Source: Diabrotica undecimpunctata (Eukaryota > Arthropoda > Insecta > Coleoptera > Chrysomelidae). From it: 64,000 nt of DNA. The notes beneath the pieces were generated by a model, which saw nothing but the letters and a program-made list of their open reading frames with translations, did no database searches and was not told the origin of the DNA. Shown piece by piece: positions 21,813 to 32,790 of this stretch (position 1 is its first letter; each line of letters begins with the position of its first letter). The stretch covers positions 122,283,961-122,347,960 of the forward strand of contig NC_092803.1 of the NCBI RefSeq assembly GCF_040954645.1. Reading direction: 5' to 3'. A program made the position numbers and the translations under genes.

Positions 21813-22595
21813 GTTTTAACAATTTTATTTGTAAACTGTTGTATAAATTAATGCGTATTGCAGTAACCCTGAACTACTTCTGACAATTTTCCAATCAAGA
21901 ACAAATGACAAAAATCAAAAATAACAAAATTAAATATCTAACACCAAGCAAGCACGCAAGTGTTAATGTTAGTCATAAATTCCTTAAGTGGTAATTATAT
22001 TTATTGTATACTAAATTGTTTTCTAAGAGACAATGGTGTACTTACAATGTTGGCAAATTCGTTATCTTATTTTTCTTCAAACTATTGAGGTAATAAAAAT
22101 TATCTAGTTATAAAGGTTGTACAATGGTGCACTTCACCACTCTTCAAACTATACAGGTATGTTATAACTCAAATAATTGAGTTGTAAAGGTTGTAAAGTA
22201 AAACATTGCTAGGTTTCAGATACAGAAGTCCAATTTAATTTTTCTAGTTATAGAGGAAAATATGTGCCAAAATGACTTACAGTGACACACTTATTATTTC
22301 GACAAATAAAGGTTGACATTTCAAGTAATGCTGTTTTGGGGCTTGAAGGGGAGGGACCAAAAAACATTATTTCAAGTTTTGGAGGTTTTCAATACATCAA
22401 GGTTCTACTTAAAGAGGTTCTACTGTATCAATAACGGAGCGTTTACATGATTTAAGTACTGAACAATGTTAATTTTTATCATGTTTAAACACATGTTACA
22501 GTCATGGCAATTTGTCAAAAATTATAGTGACAAATTAAACTGAATGTACCTAAAATTTTGTGCCAAAAAGTTTGTAGTAATAAAAATATAATTAC

Positions 22596-22893
22596 CTAAG
22601 TCTTTAAGATGATTTTGAATGCGATTCCTATCAGTATAGGGTAAAAGCTTAGATATATCTAGAGCATCACTCTCAATACTTAGCCTAGAGTTTTGTTCAT
22701 CTTTATCCCTGAGTTGTATAAAATATTGAAGAGCTAGCCGTATTCTTAAATTTTCGTATTTTTGAGGAATTGTTCTGAAAAAGGATATAATTTTGTCTTC
22801 AGATTCAATCCAGGGTAAAACTGTTTGGATATCCAAGGCATCGTTATATAGATGGGGCCCTTCTATGGAAGCTGGTTCACTAGCACTAGACAT
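22596..22893 (-). CDS. Exon 1 of the unrecognised minus-strand gene: duplicated helical domain
   Basis: The minus-strand ATG at 22893 opens 99 codons plus one base, ending at a consensus donor (TTAG then GTAATT). The N-terminus is MSSASEPASIEG. Residues 18-59 begin DALDIQTVLPW and residues 76-117 (completed in exon 2) begin DALDISKLLPY. The two segments align over about 42 residues, with matching hydrophobic spacing and LALQYFIQ against IRQLLKEQ. This looks like a tandem duplication of a small helical domain. CUE/UBA-like folds have this size and the tandem arrangement, but I cannot assign it. No signal peptide or membrane segment is present. The promoter should lie to the right, between 22894 and the zinc-finger gene, which is transcribed in the opposite direction. 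Product unknown. Confidence 0.75.
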
Positions 22894-23208
22894 GCCAAAG
22901 ATAGTTTTTTTTTAATTTTCCAAATTATGTAGGTACAGGACCGATAATTTTAACTACACCATAAATATTTTTTAGCATACACAAAATTCACAAAAACAAC
23001 TTCTGGTGTTCTGGTTTCTGGTTTTCTGGTTAACTGTAAGGTTAATCAATCATCAGTCAATCATTCTATGAATCATGACTCATCTATGAATGCAAAATGC
23101 AATGTTCTGTTCTGTCTTCTATCAGGGATACCAGGTCTGGGGATTTTTCTTTAGAACTGGGGAAAATTGAGAATCTTGGGGACTGGAGAAAAACTTTTTT
23201 AAGATGAC
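22894..23208. promoter_or_regulatory. Probable upstream region of the minus-strand gene
   Basis: These bases lie directly 5' of the minus-strand start codon. A CTGGTTTTCTGGTTAACTG-like direct repeat (TCTGGTGTTCTGGTTTCTGG) is seen at about 23001-23030. No TATA box or known factor site can be called with confidence. Confidence 0.25.
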
Positions 23209-23211
23209 TAA

Positions 23212-23712
23212 AGCTGGATTTATAGTTTGATGGACTGTAGAAGACGTAGACGCACTGTAGACGTAACCAACGGACTGTAAATATTATTTCAATTTATAAA
23301 TCGACGGAGTGGAATTTTTTCGCATGAGTAGAAACAGTGGCTAGAGTTGGTGACCATGATACTATAATATTCTTTTATTATTTATTACTATTATTTTATA
23401 AATTCTTAACGTTCATTGTAACAAATAATCAACAAAATCAAAATTCGATTATGTTGATAAACAACTTTACAAAATGGTGGGCGGGCCAGACAGTTCACTT
23501 TGGTTGACAGCACAAAATTCTTCCTTTTGATTGGCCAGACGCAAGTAACGCACTGTAAAAGATGAAAGTTGGCCAACTCTTCCGTTGCAGTGCGTTTCAC
23601 TTACGTTCCGTCATGCGTTTACGTTCATTTATAAATAAGAGTACATAAAATTCTATGTTGATCTTTTTCCAGTGCGTCTACGTTTACAGTGCGTCAAACT
23701 ATAAATCCAGCT
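23212..23712. mobile_element. Non-autonomous inverted-repeat element with TAA target duplication
   Basis: The ends AGCTGGATTTATAGTTTGAT and TCAAACTATAAATCCAGCT are inverted copies, and similarity continues inward through GACGTAGACGCACTG. TAA is present on both sides (23209-23211 and 23713-23715). A 3-bp TWA duplication is the pattern of PIF/Harbinger elements. The 501-bp body has no transposase. Confidence 0.75.
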
Positions 23713-24125
23713 TAATATCTGGGGAAATCAAACTGACTAAAATATGTTATTAAATTTAGTAAAAAATTGTTATTTTTGAAAGTCCAGCAATTATGTGAAT
23801 AATAAATGTACTACAAGGACAAGATAAGATCGCGGTGACTGATTCCACATTGTATAGGCCACACTCAATACAGTTTGGTGAATTGGCGCTACCGCGAACA
23901 ATGATGTAGACTGGGGTTCCCTGACACTGTCATCTATTATAAACTACCTGTGTAGGTCCGGGGTTCCCCGGGTTCCCTGACTTAGAAGAAACAAATAAAA
24001 TTATCAAGACTTCTTAGAAGTCATGAGGCATTATAATTTCCTGTAATTCTAAGTATATAATAACTGTCATACTGTCAGTAATGTCAAAAACAATTACTAT
24101 GCCTGTCAGTGCCACCTGCACTTTA

Positions 24126-24232
24126 CAACGCTTCTCATTTGTTTCGAGCTTCTGGCATAATATGTCATATAATCCGTCTATAATATTAATATACGCCATA
24201 TGACAGAAGCTCAAAATAAACAAGAAGCGTTG
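24126..24232. repeat. Hairpin with about 32-bp arms
   Basis: CAACGCTTCTCATTTGTTTC at the left pairs with the complement ending GAAGCGTTG at the right with few mismatches. The loop is about 40 bases of AT-rich sequence. It could be a very short foldback element. Confidence 0.7.
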
Positions 24233-24475
24233 AAAACTGCTATGGCTGGATATAATATCGATAAACTGCATGGCAGGCAACACACAGCGCAACACGGGTT
24301 GCATGCATGTAAAGTAGACTTAACACTACATGATTTTATCATATGACAATATCATATGAGATTTGTTATGATTCCTCGTTTCTATGATGTTTTAAAAAAT
24401 CGTGTTTATACTGCATGATAAGTTATGACTTATGATATGAGTGACAATGAGTGAGGTTTTATTGATTTTTCTTTT

Positions 24476-24500
24476 CGTATAGAAGTTATACTTCTATACG
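24476..24500. repeat. Perfect 10-bp stem with 5-base loop
   Basis: CGTATAGAAG, a TTATA loop and CTTCTATACG form a perfect hairpin. Its role is unknown. Confidence 0.7.
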
Positions 24501-24826
24501 CACGGTCGGCGTTGGAAATTTGCATGAGAGTGAATCTGTGAAACCATTACATATGTAAGATAATGAGTAAGAGAGAGACAGAAGATATATTTTCTCTCCC
24601 TCTCGAGAATAAAAATGTTCCTTTTGTATATATATTTAATATTATATATTATATAATATTGTATATATAATATTATATATAATATAATATGTATTAATAT
24701 TATTATTTATGTGATATGTTTTGTATTATTTAAAATTAAACGTTTATAATTATTTTAGGCTTTTGTATTTTCAAAATAATCACTGTTTTACCGAGAACTG
24801 TCAATTTTAAAATCCGTTAGTGTTAT

Positions 24827-24895
24827 GTCTAATTGGCAAATCCTTTACGTGTTTGGTTCATACGCTGGTGGTTGTGAGTTCGAATCCCAATTATG
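24827..24895 (+). other. tRNA-derived or tRNA-like fragment
   Basis: GAGTTCGAATCCC matches the internal B-box promoter pattern of tRNA genes and CTAATTGGCAAATC is A-box-like at roughly the right distance. The T-stem and anticodon stem do not pair well, so this is not a working tRNA. It may be a tRNA-derived SINE head. Confidence 0.3.
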
Positions 24896-25139
24896 AATTT
24901 CCTTTTTTATTTTTGAAATATTTAAAAACCTCACGTTAATCTTATTAAATATATGTAATATACGCAAAAAACATGAATTTTAAAATAAAATGAAAATTTA
25001 CAACATAATCCGAGTTGTTGGTTTTTTATTTTTATCTTCGTAAAGTAAGATATAAATGTATATTGGCAGTTTTAAATACTTATGAATAGGGGAGAGTCTG
25101 GGTGACTTAACTTTCCCACTTAACTTTTAGTTCGACCGC

Positions 25140-28110
25140 CTACCACCTTCGGTTCGAAGTGTTATATCTATTCTCTATGGAAACCTAGAAAACCTTGTTA
25201 AGAAAGCCGATAAGTATATCCGGTGTTCTAGTTTTCCAGTTATGGCTGTTACCGAAAGCCCTACCTTAGGCAAAGCAGTGGCTGCATTGAGTGACCAAGT
25301 TAACGCTTTATCCAAAAGATTAGGTTGTATCTGAATAAAGGCAAAAGCTTCAAATGGTCTAGAGGACCAAGTTATCATCGCAGTGTTACTACCATCGGAG
25401 ATTTGGTGCACAAGCAAAGAAATGTAGACCACCCTGCAAGTTTACAAAAAACGACCAAAGGACGCAGTAATGGCGGCAACTGCAGCCCCTCACATACCAC
25501 GTCGCCTCTTCATCACCGATGGTGCTCTCCAACTTCAGTTTCTTATCGATACAGGATCAGAACTAAGTGTGCTTCCACGAAAAATCTGCACTGCAACTTA
25601 GCCCAGCACTGTATGCCTATATTCTGCTACCGGATCATGCATCCAAACGTATGGACAAAAACAGCTTATACTAAACCTTGGTCTAGGCCAATCAGTAACA
25701 TGGACATTTGTAGTCGCAGATGTCACCACACCTATACTAGGAGACGATTTGCTGTCACACCACAGCATTAGTGTATACATAGGGAAACAAACAACTAGTA
25801 AGTCTCTCAAGCAGTATTACCTGCGTTTTTCGTCGTGTTAAGGTACCAGAAGTAGGCCTATCCACTGCCCATCCTTACGATCGTCCAACTGCTGCTATAC
25901 CAGAGGATACTGGAAGAGTCCAGAACTATATTGAGACTCGAGGTACACCAGTTTTCTCTAAACTACGAAGACCCCCACCACATCGTCTTTAAGCTACATG
26001 AGCAGAATCTCTGCTTAAGGTCATCTTGGGCAAATCCGCTTCACATGGTTTAGAAGTCTAATGGACGATGGAGTGCCTGTGGATATTTATGCCGTCTAAA
26101 TGCCATGACGAAACTAGATCGCTACCCAATACCGCACATCCAGGATTTTGCTAACCAGCTGCGTGGCAAGAAAATTTTCTCATGTACCTATTGATTTGAT
26201 ACGTGCTTGTTACCAAATCCCAGTCCACATAAAAATGTACAAAATACGGCTGTAATAACCCCCTTTGGCCTGTACGAGTTCATCCGAATGCCGTTTGGTT
26301 TGTGAAATGCTCCCCAGACGTTCCAGAGATACATCGACGACCTTTTTCGAGAATGCTTCTATCTTCAGTATACAATGAGCGAATGCCACTAACGGCGCTA
26401 CTATCCCAGCAAAAGGAGAAGCAGCAAGAACTGACATTGATACCAACGGCGGCAGCAGACTCCTGGCCACTTCGACTGAATTGGTTTTTCCAGCACCGAA
26501 TGCCCAATTGAACACGTCAGTTGATGCCTCAGATGCTGCCATCGGCGATGTTTTGCAACAGCTCGTAGGTAAACACCTGCTGACGGAACGAAACTACAGC
26601 ATTTATGACCGAGAGCTACTTGCCATATTCAGTGGCATACATCACTTCCGCCATTTTCTCGAGGGCATGCTGTTTATCATTTATACTGATCACAAGCTTT
26701 TAACGTTTGCCTTCCAATAGCGACATGAGTGACAGTCTCCATGACAGATACGTCAACTAGAATTTATTGGCCAATTCTCTACCTACCGATATTCGACATA
26801 ATTCAGAGTGCAGACAATATCGTTGCCGATTGTCTCTCACAACCTGAAGTAGACGCTGTCACAGCACCCATTACCATTGACTATGAGCGGCTATCCGAAG
26901 CTCAGGCAACAGATGAGGGTCTCCAACAGATTCTGAACGATCCTGCCAGCTCTTTACAACTTCAACGCATAGTTCTACCAGACAACCAGCGATCCTTTTT
27001 TGTCCAGTCCAAGATGGTCGTGTACAAGAAAACGTCTCCAGAGAGATGTTTTCCTGAAATTACACACGCAGTCCCGCTCAGGGCACGTTAACGATTTGTG
27101 TGGCATAACATGAATCGCTAAGTCAAGCAATGGCCACGAGAGTGCATCCAATATCAGCGTGCCAAAATTGAACGTCACACTGTTACACCTATGAAAACTC
27201 TAGGAATGCCTGACGATCGATTCGTACACATACATATTGATATCGTGGGCCCACTTCCAAAAAGTCAGAGTTTTTGATACCTGCTTACAATCTTCGATAG
27301 ATTCACGAGATGGCCAGAGAGGCCATACCCATACCCACAGAAGCTTCTTAAGGGATGGATATCCCAGTTTGATGTGCCAGCAACCATAACTACAGACAGA
27401 GGTAGACAATTTGAGAGCCAATTGCTTAGAGAGCTCAATACAATGCTAGGAGTACATCGTATTAAGACCACTGCCTAGCTCCCATAGTCAAACGGGTGTA
27501 TTGAACGTTTTCACCGAACACTCAAAACTGCGCTCATCGCTGCTGATACATTATCGTGAGTTGAAGCCCTCCCTTTGGTCATTCTGAGTCTTCGAAACAC
27601 TTTCAAACAGGACATTTCATGTCACAGCCTCCGAGTTAGTGTGTGGTACCCCAGTGTGCCTCCCTGGACAGCTGCTTGTCCCTAGTGCGGCTGCACCCGA
27701 CGAACATATTTTTTCTAACAACAACATAAAACCATGCGGCCTATACCAACAAGCAACCACTCAGCCCGCACTGCCTTTGTCTATCTAAATCTGCAGACCA
27801 CGACTCATGTGTTTATTCGGACCTATAAAGTGAAGCCTTCCTTACACCACCCTATACTGGCCCGTCTAGAGTTTTGGAACGTAGTAACAAGTTTATCACA
27901 GTAGATGTCCAAAATGTTCATCAACGAATTTCCATGGATCGACTCAAACCAGCATATATTCCAGCGACCAGCATATGCCAACTGTCTGCTGACCAACACA
28001 GGTCAACAGAGCCGTTCGAAACCAGCAGATTGCTCACTAGAGAAGAGCCCTGTGGTGGCGGATTGATACTTAACCGCCCGCCACACTTGGGTTGACTGTC
28101 TGCTGAAGCG
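25140..28110 (+). pseudogene. Ty3/gypsy-type pol, decayed and internally deleted
   Basis: In order on the plus strand are the end of a gag-like region (LGKAVAALSDQVNAL), an aspartic protease (QFLIDTGSELSVLP), reverse transcriptase pieces (FGLYEFIRMPFGL, FQRYIDDLF), RNase H (VDASDAAIGDVLQQ, DRELLAIFSGIHHFRHF, YTDHKLLTFAF) and integrase (IHIDIVGPLPKSQ, ATITTDRGRQFESQLL, SNGCIERFHRTLK). The catalytic YIDD is kept, but stops and frameshifts are numerous and a stretch between RT and RNase H is missing. The first half of the reverse transcriptase is barely recognisable. No flanking LTRs were found. It lies between the two divergent host genes. Confidence 0.85.
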
Positions 28111-28512
28111 AGCGAACTTCGGCGCCGAAAGACAGACTGGCTGGCTGGCAAGAAAACAGAAGAAAATTGGACAAGACAAGGCAGTCAGCTGATCCCCGTC
28201 AGAACAGGATTCAACTCCAAAAAGGAACTAATTATTATAATATTATTGTTTTCTTACTTGTTTTAGTCGGTATGTAGTTTCTTATTAATAAACCATTAAA
28301 ATAGTTTAAAGTGTGCCTCGATTACTTTGCTTCCCGCAAAACAGGCCACAGGCTCCATCCTTGGTATATTATATCAATGGTTAACCTATCACAGTTTAAT
28401 GCATAAAAGAGTATTCTTTTTCTTTTAAAGCAATATGCTGATATTATACTGTGACCATATCACTCCATAGTCTATGCTGTTACCATATGTTAACCCAGAA
28501 TTTATATTAGTT
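28111..28512. promoter_or_regulatory. Upstream region of the zinc-finger gene
   Basis: The sequence runs from the decayed gypsy end to the first coding exon. A TTTATATTAG acceptor-like site immediately before 28511 suggests that an untranslated exon may lie further upstream. No core promoter motif can be called. Confidence 0.3.
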
Positions 28513-28630
28513 ATGGAGGGCAAAGTTGAAATTAAGAAAGAATTTGAAGATTATTACCAAAATGATATAGACCTATCCAGATCAGTAGATCTGGAAGATT
28601 TAAAAAATGAACCAGGGGAAGATTACCCAG
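28513..28630 (+). CDS. C2H2 zinc-finger gene, first coding exon
   Basis: The ATG at 28513 opens MEGKVEIKKEFEDYY and ends DYPG at a consensus donor CAG then GTAAGA. One base is carried over, and it joins the two bases at the start of exon 2 to make a glycine codon, so the frame is kept. Short acidic N-termini of the form MEVKVEIKEEFE are common in insect C2H2 repressor-like proteins. An in-frame ATG at 28474 would add 13 residues. I prefer 28513 because the upstream bases look like an intron end. The exon encodes no fold that I recognise and probably gives a flexible acidic leader. Confidence 0.75.
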
Positions 28631-29486
28631 GTAAGAAAGGTAATAAAAATATTTTTGTAGGTATTTATAGTATGTATCAAACAGGGCTCAGGACTTCCGC
28701 ATTTCTTGCGGCTAATATGTATTTATCGCATTTAGCTAAATTCAGTTTGCCATGTCTACTATAAAATAGTTAAAAAGTTAAACCTACTATAATCTTAAAA
28801 TATGTCATGCATTGACCAGGATTTGCATGCATGACTCGTATTTCATGCAGTATGGCCAGTTTGTAAGAGACAGTTGGGAAAAAAAAAGAACTTTAAAAGC
28901 AGCTTTATTCTATGGGTTTTCCATTGAGTTAAAATGTTTTCAGCTAGTCCACTTTTGCTCAAATGTGACACCAAAGAATATAGATGAATATAGATGTGTC
29001 TATATTCTTTAGTGCCACTATATAAATTATCAAGTTAAGTAACTTATGATTTGTTTTATTATTAATTTGTCTATAATTGCTATTTGAATAAATTCTATTC
29101 TTGAATATTATAGTGAAAATTTTTTTTTCTGTTTTGAATTAATAGTAATAATTACACATGATAAAGACACAATATTATGGCATATTTGATGTTAAAGAAG
29201 AGATAAAACATAAAATAACACAAGTTATTGAGTTAAGAAAGCAAGGACACTACTGTGGCAAGGGTCCAACTATTAGTATACATAATATCCATAGTACTTT
29301 TCATCAACCACCATGTTTTTCTTACAGACAGATTTGACAGTGGCATTTAATATATATTATATGCATAGACATATAATACAAGATAGATGGACTGCTGCAA
29401 TACAGTTGCATTCCCCCAATGACACCCTAAGATCCCACTGCAGGATCACTACATTCATAATGTAGTTAATCAAACTTTTATTTGTA
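28631..29486. other. Zinc-finger gene intron, no recognised element
   Basis: The open frames here run on from the donor or are short. A hairpin (AAAGAATATAG with TATATTCTTT) lies at about 28974-29011. Nothing else is named. Confidence 0.4.
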
Positions 29487-29562
29487 CATACATTTAAAAT
29501 TAGGAGAATACATTGATAATAGGTTGCCAGTCAAAAAGTAGGCACAAATATTTTTAATTAAA
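29487..29562 (+). repeat. Left member of a 3.3-kb-spaced inverted repeat
   Basis: The bases around GGAGAATACATTGATAATAG and GTTGCCAGTCAAAAAGT are repeated in inverted form at 32713-32790 with about 6-8 differences over 70 positions. The pair may be the ends of one transposon or two independent insertions. Confidence 0.75.
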
Positions 29563-29649
29563 TTAACAGTTTTTAATTAATTTTTGAATTTTTTTTTATT
29601 TTAGTTCACTTATTTTTTAAATAAAATATGCTGCTCATTAAGTATATGT

Positions 29650-30279
29650 GTTACGAGCAATGTCCGAAATTGGACAATCCTAGCATTGTACAGAAAATCT
29701 TGCCCACTTCTAGCATTGCACCCCTTTACTGTACAATCTCCGAAATATATATAATCGTCGGACTTTGTATAAAAGAATTGCTGTACAATGTTCGAATTTC
29801 AATAAGTAGCCATGCGTCAAAGTTTAAGATAATATATCAGATATTGATTCATATCGATTTTTACAATTATTCCCCATTTGTTATTAACGACAAACAAACA
29901 TCAATTGAGGTTATAAATCCATAATTAACCAGCATTTTTGACTTTTGGATTCGTAGAATTAAATTATCATACATATCTCTTGAAAATCTAAGATGTTTTA
30001 CAAACATCTTCCCTATATTATAGTGATGTATCTATCTCTTGAAGCTTTGAAATGTTTAACGAACAATATCCCTATTGTAGAACAATTTCTTCTTCGATTC
30101 GATTTTTCAATTTTTGATTTGGTGTGTCGCTTGTCAATAATAATCGATTCGAACCGATGAACGTGTCGACAATTATTTTGATTATTTCGGACATTGTACA
30201 GTTTGGGGGTACAATGCTAGAAGTGGACAATAATTTGTGTACAATGTTAGGATTGTCCAATTTCGGGCTTTGCTCGTAA
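29650..30279. mobile_element. Non-autonomous transposon with about 40-bp terminal inverted repeats
   Basis: The left end starts TTACGAGCAATGTCCGAAAT and reads on through GGACAATCCTAGCATTGTAC. The right end is the complement, finishing TTTGCTCGTAA. Inside each end is a second imperfect copy of the ACAATGCTAGAAGTGGACAA motif. There is no transposase. Confidence 0.7.
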
Positions 30280-30284
30280 CATAT

Positions 30285-30665
30285 GCATGCAAAGCTAATT
30301 TTTTTCTTAATATGATGATATAAGTTTACCTGAGAAAAAATGGTCAAAAATTAGGGTTAAAACTGTTAAAAACACAGGGTATTAAAGATAAAATAAAAGA
30401 CAGCTAGAGTACAACATTACTGGTTTTGGTGTCAGTTGTGTGAGTTTTTAAAGCATGCATCGATAGATATATAATAATATACATATGATCACCTCTCAAA
30501 CCAGTGTCGTTGCACCCTAACTCTATTTAACTGTATCTTTGATACCTCACATTTTTAACTGCTAGTAACCCTAATTTACTACAATTTTTTCTCAGGCAAC
30601 CTTATCATCATATTAGGAAAAAAATTAGTTTTAGTTTGATATAAAAAACATGCATATGCTATGAT
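30285..30665. repeat. Foldback repeat adjoining the previous element
   Basis: TTTCTTAATATGATGATA and CCTGAGAAAAAATGGTC on the left are mirrored by TTTTTTCTCAGGCAACCT and TATCATCATATTAGGAAAAA on the right. GCATGCAAAGC-like and CATGCATATGC-like bases cap both ends. Confidence 0.6.
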
Positions 30666-31849
30666 CAGCGTATTTTATTTAAAAAATGAATGAACGAAAT
30701 AAAATATTTGTCAAAAACTAATTACTACTAATTTGTAGCATTTCATTTTACCTCGTATATATTAAAACACTTTTTGCTTCGCTAAGATTGATAATATAAA
30801 CATATTTAGTCTGTTTATAATAACACAAATTGCTATTTCGTTTGATCTTGATTCCGCAGGGATATTGTGCGTCAAATAAATATGATCTTTCCAAGGTTGG
30901 TGAGAAAGTGATGCGGGGAAGAGAATGATATCCCTACTAGATGAACCACTGACTGAGAAGTTTGTTGTATTTGTTTGAGTCCGGATATTCTACTTAAAAT
31001 TATTACCTTTATTCATTTTTGTTATCGGAAATTCGATTGAGCAGTCAAAACAGAGAAGCAGATTGGGCTCAGAACAGCAAAGATCTTTCTCGGTAGAGGA
31101 GAGAATTGAAAACAGTGTTTCCAAGGTTTTAAGAAGTCCACATGGATTTAAGTGAAAATTAAGCAGCCAAGTTTTGAAGAATACATTTTGTTATCATCAG
31201 GATAACCTAAAGTCCAAATTCGATGTTTGTCCTTCCCAAGATTTGTCCATTTTGTGTCTCCATGGGTCAATCCAGATCATTTGCAGTTTGTGTGGTTCAG
31301 TGTGTTTGATTTGTCTCCAATCCCAAGATGATAAACTTTCTTAATAACTATACAGCTATACTATACATAGGAAATACACAGCCAGTGAAGTAAGGTAGTT
31401 TTTGTTAAATCTTTCTATTAATATACAAAGATTTGCTTTCATGACAAATTAAAAAATTATATAAATAAAATTATAAGATTTATGGATCAGCTAATTGTCA
31501 TATTAGTCTTCTTTTAAATAAAGTTAACCTTGATAATTAATTAATAATTCAGAAAAGTGTGATATTTCATTTCGACATAAATGACAGTCAGTATTATCCT
31601 TTTCTGTCAATTGGTACATAACCAAAATTTTAAATTCTGTATTGTTAAAAGCTTAAACTCAATGTAAAGTTTGTTGATTTGTAATAACTGTTTATGTGAA
31701 ATAATAATAATTATGTAATGTTTCTCTTTAAACCAGGAGTTTAAAATTATTTCTTTTAAAAAATTTTCACCCTTAAAAATTTTTCAGGAAAGAAAAGCCT
31801 TTCTTTCTAACCAGCAAGAGGATTTTTTTAAACGCCGTCCATTTTAAAT
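30666..31849. other. Zinc-finger gene intron, no recognised element
   Basis: Long AT-rich stretch without open frames. I see no inverted or direct repeat longer than about 20 bases. Confidence 0.4.
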
Positions 31850-32503
31850 TGTAACGATGTTCTGATCGTTTAACAGTTCGAACCGTGGGAGTGTCAATAT
31901 TTGCGCATCCACTTCTACGAGACGACGAAGTGGGATTCAGAACGGCTATTTAAGGTGTGTGAGTAGCGGAATTAGACACTAGACAGTCTTGTAGCTAGCT
32001 CTCTAGGCTCCCTGACTCGCCGGTGTAGTGAACCTGCGAGCCAACCCGGACAGAGAGATTTCCGTATTGAGGATCGTACTCTGTCCTTAACCAAGCAGAA
32101 CCCATCGGTATTGTGTATTGAACATTACCGTGGATCTGCACAGAGCCAACCCGGACAGAGAGATTTCCGTATTGAGGATCGTATTCTGTCCTTAACCAAG
32201 CGGAACCCATCGGTATTGTGTATTGAACATTGCCGTGGGTCTGCAAGTCTGCGTGTGATCGACTTCACCTATTTCATTTCTTTATTAGTAATAATTAGTT
32301 TCTTTTCTATTATAGACGTTCGCCGGGGAGTTCATTCATCGCGAGACCCAGACGGGGACGTAGAATTCACTTCATTTATTGTATGTACGGCGTAGAATTC
32401 ATTTTATTTTATTTATTGTATATATGCTAAATTAATAGATTTATTTTTTTATTTCAACCTGTGTTTTACTGAGTCTGTCGCCCCGAAAGAGCTACCCATC
32501 ACA
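31850..32503 (+). mobile_element. Solo LTR of an LTR retrotransposon
   Basis: The 654-bp stretch begins TGTAACGATGTTC and ends CTACCCATCACA, the TG..CA form of LTR ends. It is flanked by AAAT at 31846-31849 and 32504-32507, a 4-bp target duplication. A TATA-like GGCTATTTAAGG lies near 31949. A 106-bp unit is tandemly duplicated at 32037-32246. No internal element sequence is present, so this is most simply the product of LTR-LTR recombination. Plus orientation is inferred from the TATA-like site. Confidence 0.8.
32037..32246 (+). repeat. 106-bp tandem duplication inside the solo LTR
   Basis: Two copies start GAGCCAACCCGGACAGAGAG at 32037 and 32143. They differ at about five positions, mostly A/G. 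Confidence 0.9.
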
Positions 32504-32712
32504 AAATTGTTTAAGAATCTTCTTGTGTTTGTTGTCTAGGAAATCTCTGTAAGCATTTTTTTATTTTTTTTTTGTAGTTAGTTTCCCCAGTCCCTCAAAT
32601 CAAGAAACCTTATTCACGACCCAGTAATTGGTCCCCCCTTTCAACCCCCTATAAGCAATTATATATTGTTATAAGTGACACACAACGTGGTAGGCAAATA
32701 AAAATTGCTACA

Positions 32713-32790
32713 AATTAAATTAATAATATTTGCGGCCACTTTTTGACTAGCAACCTATTATCAATGTATTCTCCCAATTTTAAATGTACC
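32713..32790 (-). repeat. Right member of the 3.3-kb-spaced inverted repeat
   Basis: It is the inverted partner of 29487-29562 and contains CTATTATCAATGTATTCTCC. The stretch 32791-33079 to its right holds nothing that I recognise. Confidence 0.75.

Larger units (their letters stand above)
19683..22425 (-). mobile_element. Tigger/pogo-type transposon
   Basis: The ends are CAGTAGAACCTCAATAAGTC on the left and the complement AAAGAGGTTCTACTG on the right, so at least 12 terminal bases are inverted copies. TA flanks both sides (19681-19682 and 22426-22427), as expected for pogo elements. Inside on the minus strand is a relic of a CENP-B-like transposase. A palindrome at about 19810-20372 and a LINE fragment at 20657-20866 are nested in it. 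It lies within intron 1 of the minus-strand gene. Confidence 0.85.
23716..25080. other. Intergenic sequence with small hairpins and a tRNA-like patch
   Basis: No gene is seen. A hairpin with about 30-bp arms lies at 24126-24232, a perfect short stem at 24476-24500 and an AT-only self-complementary stretch at about 24630-24700. A tRNA-like patch lies near 24830-24900. Confidence 0.5.

Noticed and set aside
24630..24700. Perfectly AT palindromic stretch as an origin or regulatory site
   Set aside because: Simple TATAAT repeats pair with themselves by composition; nothing else supports a function.
25325..25771. Open frame of 148 codons rich in H, S and T
   Set aside because: It is an out-of-frame reading of the gypsy protease region; the protease motif DTGSELSVLP lies in another frame.
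32111..32395. Open frames on both strands with internal protein repeats
   Set aside because: The repeat is the 106-bp tandem duplication of a solo LTR; both strands are open by chance.
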